In this document: positions 26,197 through 35,113 of the stretch, piece after piece | Layout: each line of letters starts with the position of its first letter | How positions within the stretch are numbered: position 1 is the first letter of the stretch | Assembly (NCBI RefSeq): GCF_003350535.1 | Contig: NZ_QQBB01000004.1 | Span: 455,754 to 519,753, forward strand | DNA: 64,000 nucleotides | Direction: 5' to 3' | Source: Microvirga subterranea | GTDB taxonomy: Bacteria; Pseudomonadota; Alphaproteobacteria; Rhizobiales; Beijerinckiaceae | Program-made: the position numbers and the translations under genes | The notes under the pieces: generated by a model | The model's database searches: none | Told to the model about the DNA's origin: nothing | The model's input: only the letters and a program-made list of their open reading frames with translations

Positions 26197-27369
26197 GTGA
26201 GCTCCGCGTCATTCGGCTGCGACGTTTCGAGGTTTCCTTTCCTAAGATTGGCGCTCTGCACGACGACATCCGCGATCACGTTTCTTGCCGCGACCGTCGG
26301 CACTCAGGATGCCATCGCCAACGGCGACACGCGAAGCCTGACCTTCTTTCACACGCACACACGGGAATCGGCCACCGTCACCTATCGCAGGAACGGTCGG
26401 TACGACGAGAGAGCGCTGGAGCAGCTGAACTGGTTCCTCCGTGACTGGCGTGTGGGCGAGCCGACGAAGATGGATCCGCGCCTCTTCGACATCATATGGG
26501 AAGTGTATCAGGAAGCCGGCTCACAGGAGCCCATCAACATCATCTCGGCCTATCGGTCCCCACAGACCAACGGCATGCTCCGCCGGCGCTCAAGCGGCGT
26601 TTCGGAGCATAGCCAGCATATGCTGGGCAAGGCCATGGACATCAGGCTGCCGGATGTCGATACGGGGCGTCTGCGGGCCATCGCCATGAGCATGCAGTAC
26701 GGTGGCGTCGGCTACTATTCATCGTCCCAGTTCGTGCATGTCGATACCGGTAATGTCCGCGCCTGGCCGCGCATGTCACAGGATCAGCTCGTCCGCCTCT
26801 TCCCGGACGGCAAGACGCTCCATCTGCCGCCGAGCGGCAAACCCCTTGCCCGGTATGAGGAAGCCAAGGCCGAAATTCTGCCGCGCAATGCAGCGCTCGC
26901 GGCCCAAGCCTCTGCGGGCGGTGGTTCCCTCGGAGGCATCATGACGGCGCTGTTCGGACGCAAGGCGCCACCGCAGCCCGCACCTTCGGAACAACCCGCC
27001 GAGACGGCTCCGATCCAGGTGGCCTCCGCATCGCCCGAATCCCTGGAAAAGGTGCTCCCACCCGCGCCCTTGCCGCCGCAGCGACCCAAGGACCTTCTGC
27101 CGGGCATTGCGTCGGGTGAGCCGGTACAGGTCGGCCCTGCATCGACCGAAGTGGCTGTTGCTGGGTTCGTGGCCACTCCGGCGGTTCCGGCAGAACCGAT
27201 TCTCGGGTTCGACGAGACGGCTGCAGTGCGGGCAATCTTCGATCCCCGCATGACAGCGGCAGCCGTCGGCTTCACGCCCGGGTTCAGCAGCGGCTTGGAC
27301 AGCGCATCGTTCAGTGGCCCTGCCGTCAAGCCCTTGCCGCTCGTGCGCCAAGCACAATTGGATCTTTGA
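26197..27369 (+). CDS. DUF882 (YcbK-like, M15 peptidase fold) envelope protein
   Basis: The 390-residue protein has a signal-anchor segment near residues 20-40, then a DUF882 domain (about 45-195) with the M15-type zinc motif SEHSQHMLGKAMDI and FVHVDTG. It ends in a long Pro/Ala-rich, probably disordered C-terminal region of about 190 residues. The family is thought to act on peptidoglycan as a D,D-carboxypeptidase-like enzyme. The GTG at 26197 is chosen because GGAGG lies seven bases upstream and it places the hydrophobic segment near the N-terminus; the frame is open further up to an ATG at 26029. Confidence 0.85.
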   Translation: MSSASFGCDVSRFPFLRLALCTTTSAITFLAATVGTQDAIANGDTRSLTFFHTHTRESATVTYRRNGRYDERALEQLNWFLRDWRVGEPTKMDPRLFDIIWEVYQEAGSQEPINIISAYRSPQTNGMLRRRSSGVSEHSQHMLGKAMDIRLPDVDTGRLRAIAMSMQYGGVGYYSSSQFVHVDTGNVRAWPRMSQDQLVRLFPDGKTLHLPPSGKPLARYEEAKAEILPRNAALAAQASAGGGSLGGIMTALFGRKAPPQPAPSEQPAETAPIQVASASPESLEKVLPPAPLPPQRPKDLLPGIASGEPVQVGPASTEVAVAGFVATPAVPAEPILGFDETAAVRAIFDPRMTAAAVGFTPGFSSGLDSASFSGPAVKPLPLVRQAQLDL

Positions 27370-27440
27370 CGGAAAGAGCTAACAGCGTCCCTTGCTCCAT
27401 CGCGTGTCGCCGCACTGCCGGCCATACGCGCCAAGCTTAG

Positions 27441-27719
27441 CTATTCCTGGGCGGATGCGGTCTTGCGGGACGTCGTCTGCTTTGCGGCCTTCGCACAGGG
27501 CAGGCGGTCGCCGTGGCGCTTTCCGTCAACCGTCGAGACGCGCCAGACGCAGCGGGACTTGCTGTCGACATGGAGCACGAAGTCAGGACGCCTTGCCGCC
27601 GGCGCGGAACTGACGGCGGATTGAGGCAGCTGGCCATGCGTTGTGACGGCCGGCGCGGCGGCAACGACACCGGCGCCCATCAGCAGGGCAACAGCAGCGA
27701 GATGAAGTGAACGTGTCAT
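27441..27719 (-). CDS. small secreted protein, 92 aa
   Basis: The 92-residue product has a signal peptide (HLAAVALLMGAGVVAAAPA) and a short mature part with two Cys residues (SRCVWRV and RLPCAKA) that could form one disulfide. No family is recognised. The ribosome site is weak (AGGTCGAAG before the ATG). It lies tail to tail with the DUF882 gene and is followed on the same strand by a gap and the GlxA-type regulator gene upstream. Confidence 0.58.
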   Translation of the reverse strand: MTRSLHLAAVALLMGAGVVAAAPAVTTHGQLPQSAVSSAPAARRPDFVLHVDSKSRCVWRVSTVDGKRHGDRLPCAKAAKQTTSRKTASAQE

Positions 27720-27815
27720 GGCTTCGACCTAGGAAGGCAGCGATCGGTTGTTGATAGGCCTAAGCCATCTCGCTGCCGGACGACGTGACGAAGCGCACGC
27801 ATCATGACGTTCTGT

Positions 27816-28886
27816 TCAGGATGCGAGGGAGCGATCAGCTTCCGGCACGAATGAAGGGGCCTCCGCTGCGCCCCCAGCATAGGCCGGAAGGCGAAATTTC
27901 CGCCGATACCCCGCCGGGCTCATCCCGGTAAGGCGCCGGAACAGGCGGCGGAAATGCGCCAAGTCCTCGTAGCCGACCTCTGCGGAAATCAGTTCGACGG
28001 GCACTGCGCTGGCTTCCAGCATCTGCTTCGCCTCTTCGATCCTGAGCGTCTGTATATACGCGAGGGGCGTATAGCCCGTTGCGGCCTTGAAGCGGCGACT
28101 GAAGGTGCTCTCGGGCAGCTTGGAACGCCGCACGAGCTCCGTCACGAGATTGGCGCGCGCGTAGTTTTCGGCAATCCAGACCTGCTGCTCGCTGACGACG
28201 TGGTCGTCGTGATCGACATTCTGCATCATGCACGCATAGGGAAGCTGACCCTCCCTGTGCCACTGATAAAGGAACAGCTTCGAGAGACGCAGCGCCTCCT
28301 CGGCGCTCCCATGTTTGGCGACCAGGAACAACACGAGGTCCTGCCAGGAGGAAGCCCCTCCGGAGCAGACGATGCGCTGGTCGGGCCCCGTCTGCACGAG
28401 AAGCCGCTTGTGCGAGAGCTTCACGGCCGGATATTCACGCCGGAAGAGGTCAACGTAAGCCCAGTGGGTTGTCGCCTCGAACTGGTCGAGCAACCCGGCT
28501 TCCGCAATCGCCAGCGAGCCGCCGCAGGATGCATAGACATGGGCCCCGGCCTCGAACCGCTTGCGCACCCAGGCCAGAAGACGTCGGTCGAGACCACGCA
28601 GCGCCTCCGGAGAATTGACGATCACGTTCGGTACGAAAACGATGTCCGTCGTCTGCACCTCGTCGATCGTGTCCTGGGGGAGGATCGACACCCCCGTCAC
28701 GAGGGAGATGGGACCGGATTGGGCGCCCACAAGGCGGGGCGTAAACAACGGAGTTCCGGCTTGCCGTCCGTGCAGGGACTCCCAAAGCTGCCCCGCAGCC
28801 CAGAGCGTGTCGAAGACACCGAAGATAATCGACGGATCGGACTCGGGAAACACCACCAAACTGACATGGATCGGCTGCTTCGCCAT
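27816..28886 (-). CDS. GlxA family regulator (DJ-1/PfpI domain plus AraC DNA-binding domain)
   Basis: The 356-residue protein joins an N-terminal DJ-1/PfpI domain (about 8-195, with SCGGSLAIAEAG at the nucleophile elbow) to a C-terminal AraC helix-turn-helix pair (about 235-330, ending in GYEDLAHFRRLFRRLTGMSP). Relatives control amino-acid, choline or glycine-betaine catabolism; the signal here is unknown. The ATG at 28886 has GGGAG about six bases upstream and aligns with the usual N-terminus; the frame is open to 28937. It is divergent from the secreted TPR gene. Confidence 0.9.
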   Translation of the reverse strand: MAKQPIHVSLVVFPESDPSIIFGVFDTLWAAGQLWESLHGRQAGTPLFTPRLVGAQSGPISLVTGVSILPQDTIDEVQTTDIVFVPNVIVNSPEALRGLDRRLLAWVRKRFEAGAHVYASCGGSLAIAEAGLLDQFEATTHWAYVDLFRREYPAVKLSHKRLLVQTGPDQRIVCSGGASSWQDLVLFLVAKHGSAEEALRLSKLFLYQWHREGQLPYACMMQNVDHDDHVVSEQQVWIAENYARANLVTELVRRSKLPESTFSRRFKAATGYTPLAYIQTLRIEEAKQMLEASAVPVELISAEVGYEDLAHFRRLFRRLTGMSPAGYRRKFRLPAYAGGAAEAPSFVPEADRSLAS

Positions 28887-29195
28887 GGCCTGCTCCCGTG
28901 ACTGAAATGCCCTCGATCTGCTGATTCTGTCCCTCACCCCTCGAACGCAGGGCTCCTATGATGATCCCGTCCCGCGGCTGAATGCATTCGTCGACGATGC
29001 CGCCCGATGCGGGACCAATCGCGCGAGGCGATGCTCCGCGCCGAGGCATAGGCATACCATGAACCGGCCTGCCCCGAAATACAGGCTTCCGGACGGCAGC
29101 ACGTCCGGAACGGTCCGCCCGCCGCCTCCGGAAACCGCACGCCGGCAGCCCGTTCCGTTGCGCAGAGGCTTTTCCCTCAAACGAGGATTGCTCCC
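28887..29195. other. divergent gap between GlxA-type regulator and TPR gene
   Basis: The 309 bases contain no supported gene. The right half is very GC-rich; no clear operator or promoter motif was recognised. Confidence 0.5.
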
Positions 29196-31061
29196 ATGAC
29201 CACTCTCCATATTGTCCGCCTCAGGACCATAAGACGAACCCTCCTTCTCTCGGGTGTCGCTCTTCTCGCCATGGCCGTGAGCACAGCCGATGCATGCCCG
29301 CTCGGCGGGCATGATAGTCCCAGGGTGCGGCTGCTTCATGCGCTGCAGCAGAAGGAGCACCTCGGCTCCGCTCATGGAATGGTGATGGCCCAGGCCCAGC
29401 CTCAGAAGCAGGCGGCCCGCACGGAGCTTGGCCCTTATGGCCGAGATCTGCCTCATGGAGCGGCGGCTCCGACCATGGACACCAAGCCTGCACTCCGGGA
29501 CAATCTCGGGAAGCTCTCATGGTCCATCGTCGAGCCGAGCAATGCCGAAGCCCGCGCTTTCTTCGAGCAGGGCTACCGCATGGGCTGGAGCTTCAACCAT
29601 GCGGAGGCTGCGCGCGCCTTCCGGGCTGCGCAAGAGTCCGACCAGAGCTGCGCCATGTGTTTGTGGGGCGAGGCCTGGGTTCTCGGCCCGCACATCAACT
29701 ACCCGCTGGAAGCGGACGCCAACGCCCGCGCCCTCGCGGTTCTTGAAAGGGCAAAGCAGCTGCCTGCGCCTAGCGAGATGCAGGCCGCCCTCATCGAGGC
29801 GCTGTCGCAGCGCTATTCCGCTGATCCGGCCGCCGACCGCAAGAGCCTCGATCAAGCTTATGCCGACGCGATGGAGGCCGTTCAGGCTCGCTTCCCACAG
29901 GACCCGCACATAGCGCTGCTGACCGCCGATGCGCTGATGAACCTGAGCCCCTGGGACTACTGGGCCGACGGCGGCAAGACGCCAAAGGGCAAGACGGAGC
30001 GCATGATCGCCCTGATCGAAGGGGTGCTTGGCACGCGCGCACTCGGCCCGTTGGTGGCCTATCCCGATCATCCCGGTGCAATTCACCTCTACATCCATGC
30101 CGTCGAGGCTTCGGACCACCCGGAGCGTGCCGCGCCCCACGCTGCAAGGCTGGCCGAGCTGATGCCCGGAGCGGGTCACCTCGTACATATGCCGAGCCAC
30201 ATCTGGTACAGGCTCGGACGCTGGCGCGAGAGCCTCGACGCGAACGTGCAGGCTGCCGCCGCAGACGAAACCCTGATGAAGCAGGGCGGCGCCAGCCTGC
30301 TCTACTCGGAGGGCTACTACGCCCACAACGTCCACTTCGTGATGGTCTCGGCCCTGATGGGCGGTGACGGCCGTGTCTCGGTCGACGCGGCGGAGAAGCT
30401 TGCCGGGATTGTCTCGGACCGGGCCAAGCGCGAGGTGCCCTGGACCCAGCCTATCGCAGCGGCGCCCTATTATGCCCACGCCCGGTTCACCTCCCCGGAT
30501 GTCGTGCTCGCACTGCCGGAGCCCGAAGCCGCCTTCCCGTTCATCAAGGCGTCCTGGCACTATGCCCGCGGGATTGCACTCGCCCGGCTCGGCCGCTCGG
30601 ACGAGGCCCGCCGCGAAGCCGCCGCCATCGACGAGCTGGCACGCTCGAAGGAGATTGCAGCCCTGCCGGATCTCGGGGTTCCCGGGCCGGACATCCTGAT
30701 GATCTCGTCGAGCGAGATCGAGGCACGGCTGGCCGAGACGACCGGGGATCATGCGCGCGCGGCGGAGCTCTATACCAAGGCCGCAGGCGTTCAGGACCAA
30801 CTGCCCTACATGGAGCCGCCCTTCTGGTATTACCCGGTTCATCAATCCCTCGGTGCCGTGTTGATGGCCCAAGGAAAGCCGGACGAGGCTGAGGCTGCCT
30901 TCCGGGCCGCGCTCAAGCGCTCCCCGAACAACGGATGGGCAGCGGCCGGGCTGATGAAGGCCGCCGAGGCGAAGGGAGACGCACAAGCCGTCGAGGAAGC
31001 GCGAGCTCTGCTTCAGAAGAACTGGTTCGGCGAGACGACCCCACCGCTGGACTTGCTCTGA
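29196..31061 (+). CDS. secreted tetratricopeptide-repeat protein, 621 aa
   Basis: The protein has a signal peptide (LLLSGVALLAMAVSTADA), a 60-residue linker and then helical repeats of the TPR type through the rest, ending in clear units such as GKPDEAEAAFRAALKRSPNN. A conserved-looking block near residue 145 reads SDQSCAMCLWGEAW, with a CxxC pair, and another reads HLVHMPSHIWYRLGRW. Similar proteins are annotated only as TPR proteins, so no reaction is assigned. The CxxC pair and several His residues could bind a metal or form a disulfide in the periplasm. The ATG has GAGGA nine bases upstream. Confidence 0.82.
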   Translation: MTTLHIVRLRTIRRTLLLSGVALLAMAVSTADACPLGGHDSPRVRLLHALQQKEHLGSAHGMVMAQAQPQKQAARTELGPYGRDLPHGAAAPTMDTKPALRDNLGKLSWSIVEPSNAEARAFFEQGYRMGWSFNHAEAARAFRAAQESDQSCAMCLWGEAWVLGPHINYPLEADANARALAVLERAKQLPAPSEMQAALIEALSQRYSADPAADRKSLDQAYADAMEAVQARFPQDPHIALLTADALMNLSPWDYWADGGKTPKGKTERMIALIEGVLGTRALGPLVAYPDHPGAIHLYIHAVEASDHPERAAPHAARLAELMPGAGHLVHMPSHIWYRLGRWRESLDANVQAAAADETLMKQGGASLLYSEGYYAHNVHFVMVSALMGGDGRVSVDAAEKLAGIVSDRAKREVPWTQPIAAAPYYAHARFTSPDVVLALPEPEAAFPFIKASWHYARGIALARLGRSDEARREAAAIDELARSKEIAALPDLGVPGPDILMISSSEIEARLAETTGDHARAAELYTKAAGVQDQLPYMEPPFWYYPVHQSLGAVLMAQGKPDEAEAAFRAALKRSPNNGWAAAGLMKAAEAKGDAQAVEEARALLQKNWFGETTPPLDLL

Positions 31062-31430
31062 TTTGCGATCGGAACAGGGCTACAGCGCTGTTCTGAAACC
31101 GCCCAACGGCCTTCCGGCTCTGCCAGAAATGACTTCTGGTGGAGCCGAACGCACATGGTCATGGCATTTGCCACTTTTCCTTAAGCACGTCGCGATCAAA
31201 CCCCGGCTGTCAGCGCCCTCAGGGCTGAGGAGATCGCCTGATCTTGAATCTGGCCGAACCCGTGCGGCTTAAGGTAGTGCATCGTCCGGCAATCGCGTCA
31301 TGGGATTGAATGCCCTCGCTCAAAACGGAGCCGGGCAGCGCCGGTGACGGCACCAGCTTGCCGCCAAGCTCGTCCGATTGACCAAAGCGGGAGGTCTCCA
31401 TCGAACATTCAAGAGAGGGCAGGAGATAGC
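31062..31430. other. intergenic region without recognised features
   Basis: The 369 bases between the TPR gene and the promoter of the aldehyde dehydrogenase operon show no supported gene, repeat or hairpin. Confidence 0.5.
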
Positions 31431-31460
31431 TTGACACTCTCCTGCTGCGCTTTCTACATT
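31431..31460 (+). promoter_or_regulatory. sigma-70-type promoter of the aldehyde dehydrogenase operon
   Basis: TTGACA at 31431-31436 and TACATT at 31455-31460 are separated by 18 bases, a good match to the housekeeping promoter. The predicted transcript start falls at about 31467, exactly at the tandem operator that follows. Confidence 0.65.
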
Positions 31461-31466
31461 TCCGAT

Positions 31467-31486
31467 GTCATATGACGTTATATGAC
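31467..31486. promoter_or_regulatory. tandem operator, two 10-bp boxes
   Basis: Two boxes lie end to end: GTCATATGAC (a perfect palindrome) and GTTATATGAC. The same tandem arrangement is found at 47358-47377 in front of tctC and beside the HutC-type GntR gene. The position over the predicted transcript start suggests repression by steric block. Binding by the GntR protein encoded at 47482 is inferred. Confidence 0.65.
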
Positions 31487-31714
31487 GATTTTAGGAAATA
31501 CCCTGAGGACCCAACGCAAAGCCGAATCCATGGGCCAACCATACCCAAGCCCTGAGCGTTATATCGCAGACCAAGCGCCAGTAGTGACTTGGGGCGAGCG
31601 GACCACTTTGAACGGGGCCAAATTCACCGCGATGAATGATCTGTCCGCTCCTGCGGCGGGAACCCTCACCCTCTCGGTCGGCATCAGGCCTGTTCCAGCA
31701 CAAGGAGTATCCTC

Positions 31715-33142
31715 ATGAACGAAGCCGCATCCCGCAGGACGAGAACCATCGACTCGGTCAATCCGGCTTCGGGCGAGATCCTCGCGCGGTTCGACGAGCA
31801 CCAGCCTCATGAGATTGAACAGGCGCTGGAGAATGCCGCACGAGCGCAGCGACAATGGGCCCGGGTTCCGATTGCGGAACGCGTCACGCTTCTGTCGAGA
31901 GCCGCCAAGGTGCTGCGGGAACGCAAGTCGCATTATGCCGCTCTCATCACGCTCGAGATGGGAAAACCAATCGCCGAGGCAGAGGCAGAGGTCGAGAAAT
32001 GCGCCTGGAACTGCGACTTCTATGCCGAGAAGGCGGAAGGATTTCTCGCGACCGAGCCCGTTTCCAGCAACGCCTCCGACAGCATGGTGGTCTTTGACCC
32101 TCTCGGTGTCGTGCTCGCCATCATGCCGTGGAACTTCCCGTTCTGGCAGTTCTTCCGCTTCGCGGCGCCGGCCCTCGCCGCCGGCAATGGCGCCATCCTG
32201 AAGCACGCGAGCAATGTGCCGCAATGTGCTTTGGCGATCGAGGAGGTGATGCGCGAGGCCGGTGCCCCCTCCGGGCTGTTCCGCACGCTCCTCATCGGTG
32301 CCTCCGCCGTCGAGGGTCTGATCGACGACCCGCGCATCGCCGCCGTGACGCTCACGGGCTCCACCGAGGTGGGCAGCCTAGTCGCGAGCCAGGCGGGCCG
32401 CCAAATCAAGAAGCAGGTGCTCGAGCTCGGCGGCTCCGACCCGTTCATCGTGCTGGCAGATGCAGATGTCGAAGAGGCTGCGGCGGTCGCCGCTCGTGCT
32501 CGCTTCCAGAATGTCGGGCAGAGCTGCATCGCTGCCAAGCGCTTCATCGTGGAGGAGAGCGTGGCCGACGCCTTCCTGGCGGCGCTCTGTGCCAGGGTGA
32601 AGGACTTCGTCGTCGGCGATCCGATGAGCCGCGACTGCAATATCGGTCCGATGGCGCGGGCCAACCTGCGCGACGATCTCCACTCCCAAATCGAGCGTTC
32701 GGTCGCGGCCGGTGCCGAACTCCGTCTCGGCGGACACCCGATGGATCGCCCAGGGTTCTTTTACGCACCGACCGTCCTCGACCGCGTCACGCCGAACATG
32801 CCTGCCTTCGCAGAGGAAACCTTCGGGCCGGCTGCGGCCGTGATCCGGGTACGCGATGCGGAACAAGCCGTCGCCCTGGCTAATGCTACGGAATATGGCC
32901 TGGGTGCTGCGCTCTGGACGCGCGATCTCGACAAAGCCCGCGTCCTTGCCCGCCGCATCGAGGCCGGCGCGGTGTTCATCAACGGCATGGTGGCTTCCGA
33001 TCCCAGGCTCCCCTTCGGGGGCATCAAGAAATCCGGATACGGACGGGAGCTCGGCGTGTTCGGCATCCGCGAGTTCACGAACATCAAGACGATCTGGATC
33101 GGCCCGGCGAGGGACGCCACGCGCGTGAACCTGTCCGAATAA
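31715..33142 (+). CDS. NAD(P)-dependent aldehyde dehydrogenase (succinate-semialdehyde dehydrogenase-like)
   Basis: The 475-residue protein is a class of ALDH close to GabD/Sad: oxyanion Asn in MPWNFPFWQF, catalytic Glu in LELGGSDPFI and catalytic Cys in NVGQSCIAAKRF. It oxidises an aldehyde, probably a semialdehyde, to the acid in the cytoplasm. AAGGAG lies eight bases before the ATG. It leads the operon with a cupin, an Ldh-type dehydrogenase and an ABM-domain protein. The 230-base leader after the promoter holds the tandem operator. Confidence 0.9.
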   Translation: MNEAASRRTRTIDSVNPASGEILARFDEHQPHEIEQALENAARAQRQWARVPIAERVTLLSRAAKVLRERKSHYAALITLEMGKPIAEAEAEVEKCAWNCDFYAEKAEGFLATEPVSSNASDSMVVFDPLGVVLAIMPWNFPFWQFFRFAAPALAAGNGAILKHASNVPQCALAIEEVMREAGAPSGLFRTLLIGASAVEGLIDDPRIAAVTLTGSTEVGSLVASQAGRQIKKQVLELGGSDPFIVLADADVEEAAAVAARARFQNVGQSCIAAKRFIVEESVADAFLAALCARVKDFVVGDPMSRDCNIGPMARANLRDDLHSQIERSVAAGAELRLGGHPMDRPGFFYAPTVLDRVTPNMPAFAEETFGPAAAVIRVRDAEQAVALANATEYGLGAALWTRDLDKARVLARRIEAGAVFINGMVASDPRLPFGGIKKSGYGRELGVFGIREFTNIKTIWIGPARDATRVNLSE

Positions 33143-33169
33143 GGGCCAGCAGGAACGGAGAGGACCCCC

Positions 33170-33598
33170 ATGACCGAGACAGCAACGTTGGCCGGAGCCG
33201 TGCTTCGACCGGCGGACATCACGCCAGCAGACCGCGGAGGCGGCGCGCGCACGATCCCCCTCGTGACGAAGGCGATTGGTTCAACGAGCATCCTGAACGG
33301 GATCACTTCGTTCGAGCCCCGAGCCGCCATCCCGCTCCACTCGCACAATTGCGAGGAAAGCGTCATGGTTCTCGAAGGCAGCGCCGTCGCGGAGATCGAC
33401 GGAGTCGTACACGAACTGGGACCCCACGATACCACCTGGATCCCAGCAAACGTCCCCCATCGCTTCCGCAACGCATCCGACACCGAGCCCATGCGGATCT
33501 TCTGGACGTATGCCTCCGTGGACGCGACCCGAACCCTTGTCGAAACCGGCGAGACGCGACCGGTTGCAGCCGAGCATGCCAAGGGGGCCAGCCGATGA
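33170..33598 (+). CDS. cupin domain protein, 142 aa
   Basis: The single cupin domain shows the metal-binding pattern PLHSHNCEESVMVLEG and, after the intermotif loop, PANVPHRF. No enzyme activity can be assigned; candidates are a ring-fission or isomerase activity or substrate sensing. GGAGAGGA lies shortly before the ATG. Its stop overlaps the start of the next gene in an ATGA, so the two are translationally coupled. Confidence 0.84.
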   Translation: MTETATLAGAVLRPADITPADRGGGARTIPLVTKAIGSTSILNGITSFEPRAAIPLHSHNCEESVMVLEGSAVAEIDGVVHELGPHDTTWIPANVPHRFRNASDTEPMRIFWTYASVDATRTLVETGETRPVAAEHAKGASR

Positions 33599-34677
33599 GC
33601 GCTCTCGAAGCCGCGCTGCCCTTATCGTCCCCGGTCTCCAGCGAAGGCATCAGAGCCTTCATCGAGAGGGCTCTCTGCAAGGTCGGACTGCCCCACCAGG
33701 ACGCCGCGAAGGTGGCGGAGCTCATGACGGAGGCTGACCTGACCGGCGCAGACGCGCACGGCATCTTCCGCCTCCCGCAATACGTGCAGCGCATCCAGAC
33801 CGGCGGGATCAACGCAAAGCCGGCCATCAAGGTGGAGCGCACGGCTCCGGCGACGGCTTTGGTCGACGGCAACAACGGCATGGGTCACTTGGTAATGTCC
33901 CGTGCTGCGGAAGCCGCGATCGAGATTGCCCGGGAGACCGGTGTCGCCTGGGTGGGAGCCCAACATTCCAACCACGCCGGCCCGGCCGCACTCTATGCGA
34001 CCATGCCTGTCGAGCATGGGATGATCGGTCTCTATTCCGCGGTCGCAAGCGCCAATCACATGGCGATCTGGGGAGGTGTCGAGGCGATGCTCGGAACCAA
34101 TCCGCTTGCAGTCGGGATCCCGGCCGGCGATGAGCCGCCCGTGATCCTCGACATCGCTACCACGATGGTGTCCTACGGGACGATTAAGAACTACGCGCTT
34201 CAGGGGAAGAGCATTCCTGAGGGCTGGATGATCAACAAGGCCGACGGGAAGCCCCTCACAGACCCCAAGCGCAGCAACGAAGGACTCCTCCTCCCCATCG
34301 GCGGGTACAAGGGCAGCGGCTTGGCGCTGATCCTCGGTCTTCTCGCCGGCACCCTGAACGGTGCAGCCTTTGGCCGGGACGTGGTGGATTTCAACGCAGA
34401 TGCAACCACGGAAACCAACACGGGCCACTTCATCGTTGCACTGGATGTGTCGCGCTTCGCCCGGCTCGAAACGTTCAAGGCCGAAGTCGACCGTCATCTT
34501 CGCGACCTGCGCAACTCCCGGAAGCTCCCCGGCTTTGACGAGATCCGGATTCCGGGCGAGCAGCGGGTGGGGCGTTACGAAAGCCGCCTGCGTGGCGGCA
34601 TTCCTCTCTCGTCCGCACTCCGCCGCAAGCTCGACGATCTTGCCGAAGAGCTTGGCATCACCCCGCTCGAAGCGTGA
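33595..34677 (+). CDS. Ldh family (malate/L-lactate dehydrogenase type) oxidoreductase
   Basis: The 360-residue protein belongs to the non-Rossmann Ldh/YlbC family, which reduces or oxidises 2-oxo acids and cyclic imines such as piperideine-2-carboxylate with NAD(P). The catalytic His is in GAQHSNHAGPAA and the cofactor region in GGYKGSGLALILG. The start overlaps the stop of the cupin gene by the ATGA tetranucleotide. In this operon it probably acts on a 2-hydroxy acid intermediate, but the substrate is not evident. Confidence 0.88.
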   Translation: MSALEAALPLSSPVSSEGIRAFIERALCKVGLPHQDAAKVAELMTEADLTGADAHGIFRLPQYVQRIQTGGINAKPAIKVERTAPATALVDGNNGMGHLVMSRAAEAAIEIARETGVAWVGAQHSNHAGPAALYATMPVEHGMIGLYSAVASANHMAIWGGVEAMLGTNPLAVGIPAGDEPPVILDIATTMVSYGTIKNYALQGKSIPEGWMINKADGKPLTDPKRSNEGLLLPIGGYKGSGLALILGLLAGTLNGAAFGRDVVDFNADATTETNTGHFIVALDVSRFARLETFKAEVDRHLRDLRNSRKLPGFDEIRIPGEQRVGRYESRLRGGIPLSSALRRKLDDLAEELGITPLEA

Positions 34678-34741
34678 ATGCCATGTATCAAGACGTTATG
34701 AGTGACAGGATGAGCATTTCGCCGTCCAACAGGAGTTCACG

Positions 34742-35041
34742 ATGATTCTCGAGATCGCCCAGATTGACGTGAAATCCGGCATGGAAGCCGAGTTCGAGGC
34801 TGGCGTGGCCAACGCGGCGCCCCTCTTCAAGCGTGCGAAGGGCTGCATCAGCATGGAGCTGCAGCGCTCCATCGAGAAGCCGAGCCGCTATCGTCTCTTC
34901 GTGCAGTGGCAGACCCTCGAAAATCATACGGTCGACTTTCGAGGCTCGGAGGATTTTCAGGAATGGCGCAAGCTCGTCGGTCATTGCTTCGAGCATCCGC
35001 CGGAGGTCGAGCACACACAGCAAACCGTCAAAGGCTTCTGA
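34742..35041 (+). CDS. antibiotic biosynthesis monooxygenase (ABM) domain protein
   Basis: The 99-residue protein is a dimeric alpha/beta-barrel of the ABM family, with the typical ending pattern of RYRLFVQWQTLENHTVDF and FQEWR. Members are cofactor-free monooxygenases, haem-degrading enzymes or simple binding proteins; no haem ligand is obvious here. AGGAG lies seven bases before the ATG. It closes the rightward operon, 27 bases before a strong terminator. Confidence 0.85.
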   Translation: MILEIAQIDVKSGMEAEFEAGVANAAPLFKRAKGCISMELQRSIEKPSRYRLFVQWQTLENHTVDFRGSEDFQEWRKLVGHCFEHPPEVEHTQQTVKGF

Positions 35042-35066
35042 TCCGACGCAGCTGTTCACATGAAAA

Positions 35067-35101
35067 GGGCCCGCCTGGAGCAGTCCAGGCGGGCCTTTTT
35101 T
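35067..35101. terminator. bidirectional rho-independent terminator
   Basis: GGCCCGCCTGGA and TCCAGGCGGGCC form a perfect 12-base-pair stem with a 4-base loop, followed by TTTTTT on the plus strand and preceded by AAAA, which serves as a T run for the minus strand. It lies between the convergent ABM and Gfo/Idh/MocA genes and should end both operons. Confidence 0.93.
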
Positions 35102-35113
35102 CCATTGCTGCGT

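Noticed and set aside
31482..31718. 78-codon frame ending in an ATGA overlap with the aldehyde dehydrogenase start
   Set aside because: It begins inside the tandem operator, has no ribosome site, and its protein looks like random sequence; the overlap is by chance.
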